Source: CAYJKB01 sp964370625 (GTDB lineage Bacteria > Bacillota > Clostridia > Oscillospirales > Butyricicoccaceae). Taken from it: a DNA stretch of 52,760 nucleotides. Under the pieces are notes generated by a model, which was given only the letters and a program-made list of their open reading frames with translations, was not told the origin of the DNA and searched no databases. Location: NCBI GenBank assembly GCA_964370625.1, contig CAYJKB010000011.1, positions 1 to 52,760 on the forward strand, in the 5' to 3' direction. Positions 16,493 through 25,186 of the stretch are shown here, one piece after another (position 1 is the first letter of the stretch; the number at the start of each line of letters is the position of its first letter). The translations under genes and the position numbers were made by a program.

Positions 16493-18067
16493 TTGAGCTG
16501 TAAGCTTTTTGTAAACGGTGATATTTTAACGATGGAAGACAATCTTTATGCAGATGCTGTGTTTATTAAAAATGGAACAATAAAAGCCGTAGGAAATCAA
16601 AGTGTATTAAAGCATTTTGCAGATAAAAATACAGAAATTATAGATTTAGGCGGAAAAACATTAATCCCATCTTTTATAGACACACACAGCCATTTAAGTG
16701 CATATGCACAATCTTTAATAGCCGCAGATTTATCCAAGTGTAAAAGTTATTTCGATATAGTTACAACTATTAAGGATTATGTGCAAAAGCATCCACCAGA
16801 AGAAGGCGAACCTATAATAGCTTTTGGATATGACCATATAGGATTTCAAGAAAAATCACATCCAACACGTCATGTACTTGATAAAGCCTTCGAAGATATA
16901 CCAATAATTGCATCACATAAATCAGGACATATGGGAGTGCTTAATACTATAGCATTGAAAATGTTTGGTATAACAGCAGAAACATCAAATCCTCGTGGTG
17001 GAAAAATTGGAAGAGAGCGTGATAATACACCTTCAGGCTATTTAGAAGAAAGTATATTCATTGAAATTGCCGGAAAAGCAGCACAAACTCCACTTTCCAA
17101 AAAAGCGAAATTTATAGAAAAAGCACAAAAAATTTATGCTTCATATGGAATTACTACAGCATCAGAAGGTCTAATGACAAAAAACGAAATGGAAGCACTT
17201 ATAAACTCTACATTAACACTTGATGTTTGTGGATATGTTGACTTAAATCGTGAACCACAGCTTTTGTATGAAAATGTAGATAAATTTGGCAAATATATAG
17301 ATAATTTTAAAATTTCAGGCTATAAAATCATTTTAGATGGTAGCCCACAATCAAAAACAGCATGGATTACATTTTCGTATAAAGATGAAATTGATTATTC
17401 TGGATATTCTCAGTTTTTAGATCCAAAAGTAATATCTTTTATAGAAAAAGCTGTAAAAGAAAAAAGGCAAATCGCAGTCCATTGTAATGGAGACGCAGCG
17501 GCAGATCAATTCATTCGTTGTTATGAAGCTGTGCTTCGTGAAAATGGTGGTAAATCGAAAATTCGTCCTATTATGATTCATGCACAAATACTAAGAGACG
17601 ACCAACTACAAAAAATGAAACAACTAAACATAATACCATCTTTTTTTGTATCACATACATATTATTTCGGAGACTTACATTTACAAAATTTAGGCAAAAG
17701 AGCGATGGAGATTTCTCCTTGCAAAAGTGCTGCAGACCTTGATATGCCTTTTACAATTCATCAAGATACTCCAGTGCTAGAGCCTGATATGATAAAAGCT
17801 GTAAGCTGTGCAGTAAATCGTGTTACTGAACAAGGGATTAGACTTGCAAGAGAACAATGCATTTCTCCACTTGACGCACTTAAAGCAGTTACAATTCACG
17901 CAGCACATCAATATTTTGAAGAAGACAAAAAAGGAAGCATAGCATCAGGAAAATATGCAGACTTTGTTATATTATCAGACAATCCACTTAAAGTTTCGCA
18001 TCATGAAATTGAAAATATTAAAGTTGTTGAAACAATCAAAAGAGGGAATACAATTTTTAAACAATAG
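16493..18067 (+). CDS. YtcJ-like amidohydrolase
   Basis: Metal-dependent hydrolase of the amidohydrolase_3/YtcJ family; substrate unknown (probably an amide or cyclic amide). 524 residues: the N-terminal beta-sandwich portion (VNGDILTMEDN), the first metal motif DTHSHLS, a later HCNGDAA histidine, MIHAQ, and the closing DFVILSDNPL typical of the family. No signal peptide. Start: TTG at 16493 is chosen because AAAGGAG ends nine bases before it; an in-frame TTG at 16484 abuts that site. The neighbouring ABC operon is divergent, so the two could share regulation, though each has its own promoter region. It ends at a hairpin beside the assembly gap. Confidence 0.88.
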   Translation: MSCKLFVNGDILTMEDNLYADAVFIKNGTIKAVGNQSVLKHFADKNTEIIDLGGKTLIPSFIDTHSHLSAYAQSLIAADLSKCKSYFDIVTTIKDYVQKHPPEEGEPIIAFGYDHIGFQEKSHPTRHVLDKAFEDIPIIASHKSGHMGVLNTIALKMFGITAETSNPRGGKIGRERDNTPSGYLEESIFIEIAGKAAQTPLSKKAKFIEKAQKIYASYGITTASEGLMTKNEMEALINSTLTLDVCGYVDLNREPQLLYENVDKFGKYIDNFKISGYKIILDGSPQSKTAWITFSYKDEIDYSGYSQFLDPKVISFIEKAVKEKRQIAVHCNGDAAADQFIRCYEAVLRENGGKSKIRPIMIHAQILRDDQLQKMKQLNIIPSFFVSHTYYFGDLHLQNLGKRAMEISPCKSAADLDMPFTIHQDTPVLEPDMIKAVSCAVNRVTEQGIRLAREQCISPLDALKAVTIHAAHQYFEEDKKGSIASGKYADFVILSDNPLKVSHHEIENIKVVETIKRGNTIFKQ

Positions 18068-18100
18068 GGGCTGAATAAGCAGATACTAATAAAAAACATA

Positions 18101-18127
18101 GGGGTGTGTCACAATGTGACACACCCC
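18101..18127. terminator. convergent hairpin, TGTGAC family
   Basis: GGGGTGTGTCACA (18101-18113) faces TGTGACACACCCC (18115-18127), a near-perfect palindrome. On the minus strand it is followed by TATG and six T. The assembly gap starts three bases later. Confidence 0.8.
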
Positions 18128-18130
18128 TTT

Positions 18131-18230
18131 NNNNNNNNNNNNNNNNNNNNNNNNNNNNNNNNNNNNNNNNNNNNNNNNNNNNNNNNNNNNNNNNNNNNNN
18201 NNNNNNNNNNNNNNNNNNNNNNNNNNNNNN
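18131..18230. other. assembly gap (100 N)
   Basis: Exactly 100 N, the usual placeholder for a scaffold join of unknown length. It starts right after a hairpin of the TGTGAC family, so repeated hairpins may have broken the assembly. Distances and gene adjacency across this point are not reliable. Confidence 0.99.
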
Positions 18231-18236
18231 TTAAAA

Positions 18237-18695
18237 TTAAACTTTATACGTCATATCTGCTACTGTCCAGTTTTCAAGCACTTTAAGCATATCACATGCT
18301 AAAAGTTTTGCACCTTCAAGATTGTGTTCTTGATAGTTGCCACATTCAATTTTTGTTGCACCAGGTATTATACCTTCAAAGGTACTGATAAACTGAAGCG
18401 TGTTATAAAATAGCTCTAAAGCTCTTTCATGAGTCATATTTCGCACTAAAAAATAAAATCCTGTACGACAACCCATAGGGCCTACATAAACAACTTTATT
18501 TTTGTCAGGGGCATTACGCACGTAAGTTGCAAATAAATGCTCAAATGTGTGAGATGTAGGAGGTTCTACATAAACTCCAGCATTTGGCATTGTAACTCTA
18601 ATATCATAAGTTATAATATCTTCATCAATTCTTGAGATATACATCCCTTTAGTTAGTATATCATGATTTACTTCAAAGCTTGCAATTCTTTCCAT
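18237..18695 (-). CDS. luxS: S-ribosylhomocysteine lyase
   Basis: Cleaves S-ribosylhomocysteine to homocysteine and DPD, the autoinducer-2 precursor; part of methyl-cycle detoxification. 152 residues, normal length. The zinc ligands are seen in HTFEHL (H49, H53) and ECGNYQEH (cysteine near 118); the catalytic cysteine is C76 in GPMGCRTGFY. The start follows AGGAGGA. It lies 17 bp after rnj on the same strand, an unusual pairing that suggests one transcript. No pfs/mtnN gene is in the window; the gap immediately downstream could hide more. Confidence 0.97.
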   Translation of the reverse strand: MERIASFEVNHDILTKGMYISRIDEDIITYDIRVTMPNAGVYVEPPTSHTFEHLFATYVRNAPDKNKVVYVGPMGCRTGFYFLVRNMTHERALELFYNTLQFISTFEGIIPGATKIECGNYQEHNLEGAKLLACDMLKVLENWTVADMTYKV

Positions 18696-18712
18696 AATTT
18701 GATATATCCTCC

Positions 18713-20368
18713 TTAAATCTCTTGAATTACAGGTAAAATCATTGGGCTACGTTTAGTGTTTTTATATAGATATTCAGAAACCTCACTTTTTAAAGCACCT
18801 TTAATTCCGTTCCAATCATAAGAACCACTAGCCATGCAAGTATCCATACATTCAACGGAAATTCTGCGGAGCTCATCGATTAAATCTTCAGCTTCTTTAA
18901 CATAAATAAACCCACGAGAAACAATATCAGGGCCTGCAATTACAGTTTTACTAGCACTATCAATTGTTACAACGATGACAATAAGTCCATCTTGTGATAA
19001 ATGTTTTCTATCACGAAGAACAGCAGTTCCAACATCACCAACACCTAAACCATCAACTAAAACTTTGCCAGCTGGTACATTTGTTCCAAAATGAGCAGAA
19101 GTGGCAGTGATTTCGACAGGTTTACCTGTTTCAGAAATAAATATATTTTTAGCAGATATACCCATTTCACGAGCTAAAGCACCATGCATTTTTAAATGTC
19201 TATGCTCGCCATGAACAGGGACGAAGTATTTAGGGCGTGTTAAAGCCAACATAAGCTTAAGTTCTTCCTGACAAGCATGTCCAGAAACATGGATTGCAGC
19301 AAGTTTTTCATATACAACATCTGCACCTTTTTTGAACAATTCATTTATCATACGATAAACAGATTTTTCATTACCTGGAATTGGTGTTGCAGAAATTAAA
19401 ATTTTATCACCAGGAACAATTTGTACTTGCTTATGTCCAGAGAAAGCCATGCGATATAATGCAGACATAGTTTCACCTTGGCTACCAGTTGTAACGATTA
19501 CAAGTTGGTCTTTAGGGTATTTATTGATTGTATTAAGGTCAATTAGTACACCTTTTGGAATATCAACATAACCTAGCTTTACAGCTACATTCATAATATT
19601 TTCCATACTACGACCAGATAAAGCTACTTTTCTATTATATTTATTTGCAATTTCGATAATTTGTTGCAATCTATGAACATTTGATGCAAAAGATGCAATA
19701 ATAATACGTTCTGAACAATTTTTAAATTGTGCATCAAGTGCAGCAGCAACTTTGCTTTCAGACATTGTATAACCAGGTTTTTCAACATTGGTTGAATCAG
19801 ACATTAAAGCAAGTACACCATGGGTACCAAGTTCACCAAAACGAGCAAGGTCAATCATTGGTGAACCGACAGGCGTAAAATCAACTTTAAAGTCACCGGT
19901 GTGAATAATTACACCAAGAGGAGTAGTGATAGCTAAAGCTACACTATCAGCAATTGAGTGATTAGTTCTGATAAATTCAACACCAAGCTTACCTAAATTA
20001 AAAGTTCCACCTGTTGGAATAACACGTGATTTAACTTTATCAAGTTTGTGTTCAGCAAGTTTATTTTCAATAATGCCCCAAGTAAGTTTTGTACAATAAA
20101 TAGGCACATTAATCTCACGAAGTACATAAGGCAAAGCACCAATATGGTCTTCATGACCATGCGTGATGACAATACCACGAATTTTTTGGCGATAACGTTT
20201 AAGATAAGTAATATCAGGGATAACAAGGTCAACGCCTAGCATATCTCCATCAGGGAAAGCAAGTCCACAATCTATAATAATAATATCATTTCCATATTCT
20301 ATTAACGTAATATTTTTGCCGATTTCATTTAGTCCACCGAGTGGAACAATTCTTAATTTTTCTTTCAT
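18713..20368 (-). CDS. rnj: ribonuclease J
   Basis: Metallo-beta-lactamase-fold RNase with 5-prime exonuclease and endonuclease activity, central to mRNA turnover in Firmicutes. 551 residues: HGHEDH zinc motif at about 70-75, beta-CASP region with SDSTN and SGRSM, then the C-terminal domain. ATG 20368 is chosen because AAGGAG lies six bases upstream and MKEKLRIVPLGG is the usual N-terminus; the reading frame stays open 69 bases further upstream without family support. Only one copy is visible, so J1 versus J2 cannot be decided. Followed by luxS. Confidence 0.96.
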   Translation of the reverse strand: MKEKLRIVPLGGLNEIGKNITLIEYGNDIIIIDCGLAFPDGDMLGVDLVIPDITYLKRYRQKIRGIVITHGHEDHIGALPYVLREINVPIYCTKLTWGIIENKLAEHKLDKVKSRVIPTGGTFNLGKLGVEFIRTNHSIADSVALAITTPLGVIIHTGDFKVDFTPVGSPMIDLARFGELGTHGVLALMSDSTNVEKPGYTMSESKVAAALDAQFKNCSERIIIASFASNVHRLQQIIEIANKYNRKVALSGRSMENIMNVAVKLGYVDIPKGVLIDLNTINKYPKDQLVIVTTGSQGETMSALYRMAFSGHKQVQIVPGDKILISATPIPGNEKSVYRMINELFKKGADVVYEKLAAIHVSGHACQEELKLMLALTRPKYFVPVHGEHRHLKMHGALAREMGISAKNIFISETGKPVEITATSAHFGTNVPAGKVLVDGLGVGDVGTAVLRDRKHLSQDGLIVIVVTIDSASKTVIAGPDIVSRGFIYVKEAEDLIDELRRISVECMDTCMASGSYDWNGIKGALKSEVSEYLYKNTKRSPMILPVIQEI

Positions 20369-20430
20369 ATTTTCTCCTTTTTCATTAAAACTTTGGTGCA
20401 AATTAAATTTAGAATGCACAAAATCACAGC

Positions 20431-20446
20431 ATACCAAAGTTGGTAT
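20431..20446. promoter_or_regulatory. palindrome upstream of rnj, operator candidate
   Basis: Perfect inverted repeat with 7-bp arms, ATACCAA and TTGGTAT, separated by AG. It lies in the presumed promoter zone of rnj-luxS. No regulator can be named from sequence; Rrf2-type repressors such as CymR use dyads of roughly this kind. Confidence 0.4.
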
Positions 20447-20817
20447 ACCTAATATATTTAAGTGTAGTTAAAGGTTATATAAATTTGCATAAAAATTAAA
20501 TTTTTGCAAAACTTAAACCTTTGATTTCGGTGTTTAAAACAAATTTAATAGTAATAAACATTAATCCATTAAGTAAGTCTAAAAGATTTCGTCAGCGTAT
20601 GTATAAAAAATCGCCCTGTATAAAATCTTTTAATTTGTGATTTTATAGAATTGATATAATGCAAAGCCAATCTATAAAATATTATTATTAATAAGGAAAA
20701 CCCCTTAAAAATAAAATCCGAAAATAAACCTTAATACATAGTATCACATTTAAGTCCAAATGTATACATTAATATTTTATTTTAACAAATCTTTTAAATT
20801 AAATATTAAATATATAT

Positions 20818-20846
20818 TTCTAAAATTAAGTGAATTATGATATACT
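20818..20846 (+). promoter_or_regulatory. cysK promoter
   Basis: TTCTAA (20818-20823), 17-nt spacer, extended -10 TGA-TATACT (20841-20846). Start near 20853, leader of about 54 nt to the ATG. Confidence 0.65.
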
Positions 20847-20906
20847 ATTTATGATTATATCAGATAAAATAAAATTATAATAAACAATTATTAGGAGGAT
20901 ATAAAA

Positions 20907-21833
20907 ATGAAAATTGCAAATAATTTAACAGAATTAATCGGCAATACGCCACTTGTAAGATTAAATATTTTTGAACAAAAAGAGCAATCAAAAGCAAATA
21001 TTATTGCAAAAGTAGAAGCTTTTAATCCACTTAGCAGCGTAAAAGATAGGGCAGCGTTTGCATTGATTACAGATGCAGAGCAACGTGGACTTTTAACAGA
21101 AAATTCGATTATAATAGAGCCTACAAGCGGGAATATGGGCATTGGGCTTAGTTTCGTTGCACTTACTCGTGGATACAAAGTGATTTTAACAATGCCAGAA
21201 ACTATGAGTATTGAACGCAGAAAACTGCTTGCAGCGTTAGGTGCTGAAATTCGCTTAACAGAAGGTAAAAAAGGCATGAAAGGTGCTATAGAACTTGCTA
21301 AAGACCTTGTTGAAACAACAGAAAATGCATTTATGCCATCACAATTTGAGAATGAAGCAAATTTCAAAGCACATCAAAATACCACAGCTGAAGAAATTTG
21401 GGCAGATACTGATGGAACTGTTGACATTTTTGTCGCTGGGGTTGGCACAGGGGGCACAATTTCAGGTGTAGGTTTAGGGCTTAAATCTCATAATCCAAAC
21501 GTAAAAATTATAGCAGTAGAACCAAAAGAAAGTGCTGTTTTATCAGGAGAAAATGCAGGGCCACATGGCATTCAAGGGATTGGTGCAGGATTTATTCCAT
21601 CAATTGTAAAACGTGAAATTATTGACGAAGTTGTTAAGATTGAAACTGCTGAGGCCATTAAATATGCAAAACTTGTTGCTAAAACTGAAGGCTTATTAGT
21701 TGGGATTTCTTCAGGTGCAGCACTTTGTGCAGCAGCAAAACTCGCATTATTAGAAGAAAATCGTGATAAAAAGATAGTGGTACTCTTGCCAGATACAGGT
21801 GAGCGTTACATTTCTACCGCATTATTTGAATAA
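20907..21833 (+). CDS. cysK: cysteine synthase (O-acetylserine sulfhydrylase)
   Basis: PLP enzyme joining O-acetylserine and sulfide to give cysteine. 308 residues, standard length. The PLP lysine is K46 (SSVKDRA), the substrate loop is PTSGNMGIG, the phosphate-binding glycine loop is GTGGTISG, and it ends with LPDTGERY. ATG 20907 has AGGAGG. The radical SAM gene starts three bases after its stop, so they are co-translated. Confusion with other members of the fold is unlikely because the whole sequence follows the CysK pattern. Confidence 0.96.
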   Translation: MKIANNLTELIGNTPLVRLNIFEQKEQSKANIIAKVEAFNPLSSVKDRAAFALITDAEQRGLLTENSIIIEPTSGNMGIGLSFVALTRGYKVILTMPETMSIERRKLLAALGAEIRLTEGKKGMKGAIELAKDLVETTENAFMPSQFENEANFKAHQNTTAEEIWADTDGTVDIFVAGVGTGGTISGVGLGLKSHNPNVKIIAVEPKESAVLSGENAGPHGIQGIGAGFIPSIVKREIIDEVVKIETAEAIKYAKLVAKTEGLLVGISSGAALCAAAKLALLEENRDKKIVVLLPDTGERYISTALFE

Positions 21834-21836
21834 AAG

Positions 21837-23555
21837 ATGAATATATTATTAGTAGGAATAAATGCTAAATATTCTCATACAAATTTAGCTATACGATATT
21901 TAAAAAATTCTCTTTCTAACATAAATGATATTGATGTAAAAATTGCAGAATATACGATAAATCAGCATATTGATGTGATTTTGTATGATATTTATAGCAA
22001 TAAACCAGATGTAGTATTTTTTTCATGCTACATCTGGAATATCGAATATGTACTTAAAATTTCATCTTCGTTTGCTAAACTATGTCCGAATACAAAAATT
22101 TGTGTAGGTGGGCCCGAGGTTAGCTTTAATGCAGAGGAAATTTTGGACAAATACAAGCATATATCATATGTTTTATGTGGAGAAGGGGAGCAAACAGTGC
22201 CAGCACTGGTTAATGCAATCAAGCAAGGTACAGGTGTTTTACCTGACGGAATTTATTATACAGGTTGCCAAGAGCAAACGACTCCAAGTGTAATTAATAT
22301 GGATAACTTACAATTTCCTTATTTTGATATTGATGAATTATCTAATCGTGTGATATATTATGAAAGTTCGAGAGGCTGTCCGTTTTCCTGTAGTTATTGC
22401 CTATCATCAGCTGAAAAAAGCACAAGATTTCGTAGTTTAGACAAAGTTTTTGATGATTTAATGATTTTTATTGATAAAAGAGTATTGCAAGTTAAATTTG
22501 TTGATAGAACTTTTAATGTAGATAAAAACCGAGCGACTGCAATTTGGGAATTTTTAGCTAAAAATGATAATGGAATTACAGGGTTTCACTTTGAAATAGG
22601 TGCAGATTTATTAGAAAAAGAGCAAATTGACTTGTTAAAAACTGTTCGTCCGTCATTATTTCAATTTGAAATAGGGATACAATCAACGAATGAAAAGACT
22701 TTAACGGAAATTTGCAGAAAAACTGACCTTAACAAGTTATATTCAAATGTAAAAGCTGTAAAAAGTGCAAAAAATATACATCAGCACTTAGATTTAATAG
22801 CAGGATTGCCATATGAAGATTATAACTCATTTGCAAAATCATTTGATGATGTTTTTGCATTGCAACCTGAAATGTTGCAGCTGGGATTTTTAAAAATGCT
22901 TAAAGGTACAGCGCTGTTCGAAAATAAAAAAAAGTATGACTTGATTTTCGATGAATTTGCACCTTTTGAAGTATTATCTTCACATCTTTTAAGCTATGAA
23001 GAGTTAAGTAGGCTTAAAAAAATCGAACATATGGTAGAAACCTATTATAATACTGGTAGATTTAATACAACTCTTAAATATTTAATTAGTTTCTATAGTT
23101 CAGCTTTTGAATTTTTTGAAAAATTATCACAATTTTTCAAAAAATATGAGGAAGAATTTCGCTCGATAGGGAAATATGAGCTGTACGATATTCTATTTGA
23201 CTTCATGATAGAAAATACTGAAGCAGATAGCAAAAAATTTAAGCTTTTATGTATGTATGACATAATGGTGATTGAAAAACCTAAGAAACTTCCAAAATGC
23301 CTTGAAGATTTCAATAGTACACTAGATAGACGTGATGTACTTGATTTTTTATATGATGAGCAAAATATTGCAAAATATTTACCTTCCTTTATTGGTCAAG
23401 ATGCAAAATTTATTATAAAAAAAGTACATTTTGAAAAATTCGATTTCGATGTTACAACTGAAAAATATGATGAAAATGAAATAATTCTTTTATGCGATTA
23501 CAGCGAAAAGACAGCTGATGGACAGGCTTTGATGTATAAAATTTCCTGTAATTAA
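21837..23555 (+). CDS. B12-binding radical SAM protein (DUF4080-type)
   Basis: Radical S-adenosylmethionine enzyme with an N-terminal cobalamin-binding Rossmann domain (about 1-140), a radical SAM barrel with the cluster motif CPFSCSYC (C181, C185, C188), and a C-terminal extension (about 380-572) that fits DUF4080. The family is widespread in Clostridia and its reaction is unknown; relatives methylate unactivated carbon or phosphorus. The HxxG-type cobalamin histidine is not obvious, so base-off binding is uncertain. It starts three bases after cysK and probably shares its transcript, hinting at a link with sulfur or cysteine metabolism, but this is only context. Confidence 0.88.
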   Translation: MNILLVGINAKYSHTNLAIRYLKNSLSNINDIDVKIAEYTINQHIDVILYDIYSNKPDVVFFSCYIWNIEYVLKISSSFAKLCPNTKICVGGPEVSFNAEEILDKYKHISYVLCGEGEQTVPALVNAIKQGTGVLPDGIYYTGCQEQTTPSVINMDNLQFPYFDIDELSNRVIYYESSRGCPFSCSYCLSSAEKSTRFRSLDKVFDDLMIFIDKRVLQVKFVDRTFNVDKNRATAIWEFLAKNDNGITGFHFEIGADLLEKEQIDLLKTVRPSLFQFEIGIQSTNEKTLTEICRKTDLNKLYSNVKAVKSAKNIHQHLDLIAGLPYEDYNSFAKSFDDVFALQPEMLQLGFLKMLKGTALFENKKKYDLIFDEFAPFEVLSSHLLSYEELSRLKKIEHMVETYYNTGRFNTTLKYLISFYSSAFEFFEKLSQFFKKYEEEFRSIGKYELYDILFDFMIENTEADSKKFKLLCMYDIMVIEKPKKLPKCLEDFNSTLDRRDVLDFLYDEQNIAKYLPSFIGQDAKFIIKKVHFEKFDFDVTTEKYDENEIILLCDYSEKTADGQALMYKISCN

Positions 23556-23587
23556 TGATTATCAATTTGATATAAAGATATATAAAA

Positions 23588-23618
23588 TAGGGTAGGATGC
23601 TGTTTGCACCCTACCCTA
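23588..23618. terminator. convergent bidirectional terminator
   Basis: TAGGGTAGG (23588-23596) pairs with CCTACCCTA (23610-23618), with an inner TGC/GCA pair. AAAAAATTAAATTTT follows on the plus side and a T-rich run on the minus side. It lies between the convergent radical SAM and SDR genes. Confidence 0.8.
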
Positions 23619-23633
23619 AAAAATTAAATTTTA

Positions 23634-24350
23634 CTATTCTTCATAAATCATGACTTTAGTCATTCCGCCATCAATAATCATATTATTTCCATTGATAAAA
23701 TCATTTTCATCTGCACATAAAAACAAGCAAGCATTTGCAATATCGATGGGTTTACCAACTCTACCTGATGGGTGTTGAACATGGTCTGCTTGAGAAAGAG
23801 AACGGTAATCAACTGTTTCAATCCAACCAGGGCTAATTGCATTTACTGTAATAGGAGTTTTCGCAAGAGATACACAAAGTGAGTTGGTAAGAGATACTAA
23901 ACCACCTTTAGTTAAACCATAAATCTCCCAATTTGGCATATTTTGATGAAAACGTGTCGAAGAGATATTTATAATACGTCCATATGTTTGACCATTGTTA
24001 ATTTCAATAAATTCTTTAGAGCACAAAAAAGCACCACGTAAATTTACATCTAAAATTTCATCTAACTCATGTATACGAACTTCGCCAATAGGTTTTTGAA
24101 ATTGTGCAATGCCTGCATTATTTATTAAAACATGAACAGTTTTATATTTTTCACGTATTATTTGAAAAGCACGAACTATTTCGTCGCTATAACGCAAATT
24201 AACTTCCATAAAATCAACTTCGGGAGGAAGTTGATTTCGCATTTGATTATCAAGCGCCACTACAGTATAACCTTCATTAAGAAAGCTTTTGCATAAAGTA
24301 TGCCCGATGCCACCAGTACCACCTGTGATAACACAAATTTTGTTATTCAT
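23634..24350 (-). CDS. short-chain dehydrogenase/reductase
   Basis: NAD(P)-dependent oxidoreductase of the classical SDR family; substrate unknown. 238 residues with the cofactor loop TGGTGGIG (9-16), NNAG, the active-site serine in NISS and YGLTK (catalytic Y and K). ATG 24350 is preferred because GGAG lies nine bases upstream; an in-frame ATG 15 bases earlier overlaps that site. It has its own strong promoter, 17 bp beyond the tail-module stop, so it need not be part of that module. Confidence 0.9.
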   Translation of the reverse strand: MNNKICVITGGTGGIGHTLCKSFLNEGYTVVALDNQMRNQLPPEVDFMEVNLRYSDEIVRAFQIIREKYKTVHVLINNAGIAQFQKPIGEVRIHELDEILDVNLRGAFLCSKEFIEINNGQTYGRIINISSTRFHQNMPNWEIYGLTKGGLVSLTNSLCVSLAKTPITVNAISPGWIETVDYRSLSQADHVQHPSGRVGKPIDIANACLFLCADENDFINGNNMIIDGGMTKVMIYEE

Positions 24351-24425
24351 ATGTGTACACTCCATTTCATAATTAGCTAAATTTATAATAGCTATTTTTT
24401 ATGCGTTGAAAGAGTAACTAGAAAT

Positions 24426-24454
24426 AGTTTACAATGAAAGACTATCAATGTCAA
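24426..24454 (-). promoter_or_regulatory. sigma-A promoter of the SDR gene
   Basis: Minus strand: perfect TTGACA (24449-24454), 17-nt spacer ending in TTG, TAAACT (24426-24431). Start near 24419. Confidence 0.8.
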
Positions 24455-24471
24455 CAGATGAAATAACCAAA

Positions 24472-24909
24472 TTAAACCTTATTCCAGCCGAATTGATTGG
24501 GCGAAAAGTAGTTATTTGCAATAGTGTTTTTATATTTAATATTTTCAAAAGATACTATATCATCAATTTGATATGCTGAAAAATTATCAATAGGTCTTAC
24601 CCAGATGCGTATACCGTTTTCATAGCCGATAAGTGCATAAGGTACAGATAAATCTTGTCTATCGGGTGGTAAATTTGCCTGAGTGGTGTGAGTGCCAGTA
24701 ATCCTATAGACCTTATCAAAGCCCATATCATCTTTACCATATCTTAAATATTGCCCAAGAAAAACTTGTTTTGGAATAGGTTTCCATTCATCAATAATAG
24801 CAGAAAATTTAAGTATTTCATCATCGGATAAATTTTCCGTTTGAATATGTGAGAAGAATAATTCTCTAAAAAGTGAAAGCTGTGTTTTTGCAATATGTAA
24901 ATTATTCAT
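24472..24909 (-). CDS. phage tail-module protein, unknown
   Basis: 145 residues, no membrane segment. The N-terminal third is helical; the rest is beta-rich with aromatic and proline residues (YRITGTH, NLPPDRQ, IRIWVRPID), the style of tail-fibre or baseplate accessory proteins. I do not recognise a family. ATG 24909 is chosen because AGGAG ends nine bases before it; a GTG six bases earlier is too close to that site. It overlaps the end of the preceding gene by 8 nt, so it is the third gene of a coupled tail-fibre set. No terminator follows. Confidence 0.65.
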   Translation of the reverse strand: MNNLHIAKTQLSLFRELFFSHIQTENLSDDEILKFSAIIDEWKPIPKQVFLGQYLRYGKDDMGFDKVYRITGTHTTQANLPPDRQDLSVPYALIGYENGIRIWVRPIDNFSAYQIDDIVSFENIKYKNTIANNYFSPNQFGWNKV

Positions 24910-25168
24910 AATCACTCACTCCTAATAATACATTTAAAATCTCATCTGTTGTTGGCTCTGGTTGTGGTGGCGTTGGCTTTTCTAAGGCAATAATATCGAA
25001 AATCTGTCCATTTTTCATGATAATATCTAAATAAGGAGCATTTTTCAGTACAATTTCTTCAAATTCACTTGGAACAGCTATCCATCCTTCGCCATTCCAA
25101 TTTTCAGGATATTGTCGATGGGATTGTTGTTCCATTAATTTTGTTTCAATATTTATAATAGTTGACAT
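24902..25168 (-). CDS. small phage tail-associated protein
   Basis: 88 residues. A segment with NWNGEGWIAVPSEFE is followed by a proline-rich linker (KPTPPQPEPTTDE) and a short acidic end (LGVSDYE). Small proteins ending in a proline linker plus a LLGVS-like tail commonly follow tail-fibre genes in Firmicute phages, perhaps as fibre chaperones or tail-assembly factors. ATG with GGAGG upstream. It lies 18 bp after the fibre gene and overlaps the next gene. Function is inferred from position only. Confidence 0.65.
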   Translation of the reverse strand: MSTIINIETKLMEQQSHRQYPENWNGEGWIAVPSEFEEIVLKNAPYLDIIMKNGQIFDIIALEKPTPPQPEPTTDEILNVLLGVSDYE

Positions 25169-25186
25169 AATAAACCTCCATTTTAG

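Larger units (their letters stand above)
20369..20906. other. 538-bp divergent spacer between rnj and cysK
   Basis: The longest gene-free stretch. It contains the palindrome ATACCAA-AG-TTGGTAT (20431-20446), 62 bp upstream of rnj; two successive stem-loops (AAAAGATTT 20581-20589 with AAATCTTTT 20623-20631; ATTTTATAG 20640-20648 with CTATAAAAT 20672-20680); and the cysK promoter near 20820. I see no open reading frame with a ribosome site, and no T-box or SAM riboswitch consensus. A small RNA or a long leader on either strand is possible. Confidence 0.5.

Noticed and set aside
18104..18286. Apparent reading frame across the N block
   Set aside because: It exists only because N is read as open; both ends are hairpin and luxS sequence.
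20597..20640. Tiny 13-codon frame in the rnj-cysK spacer
   Set aside because: No ribosome site and it falls inside a stem-loop.
20819..20906. T-box or SAM riboswitch before cysK
   Set aside because: Neither the T-box GGTGGNACCGCG core nor the SAM-I pattern is present; the leader is only about 54 nt from the predicted start.
20891..21367. Antisense reading frame of 158 codons opposite cysK
   Set aside because: A mirror of the cysK codon pattern; no start signal and no family.
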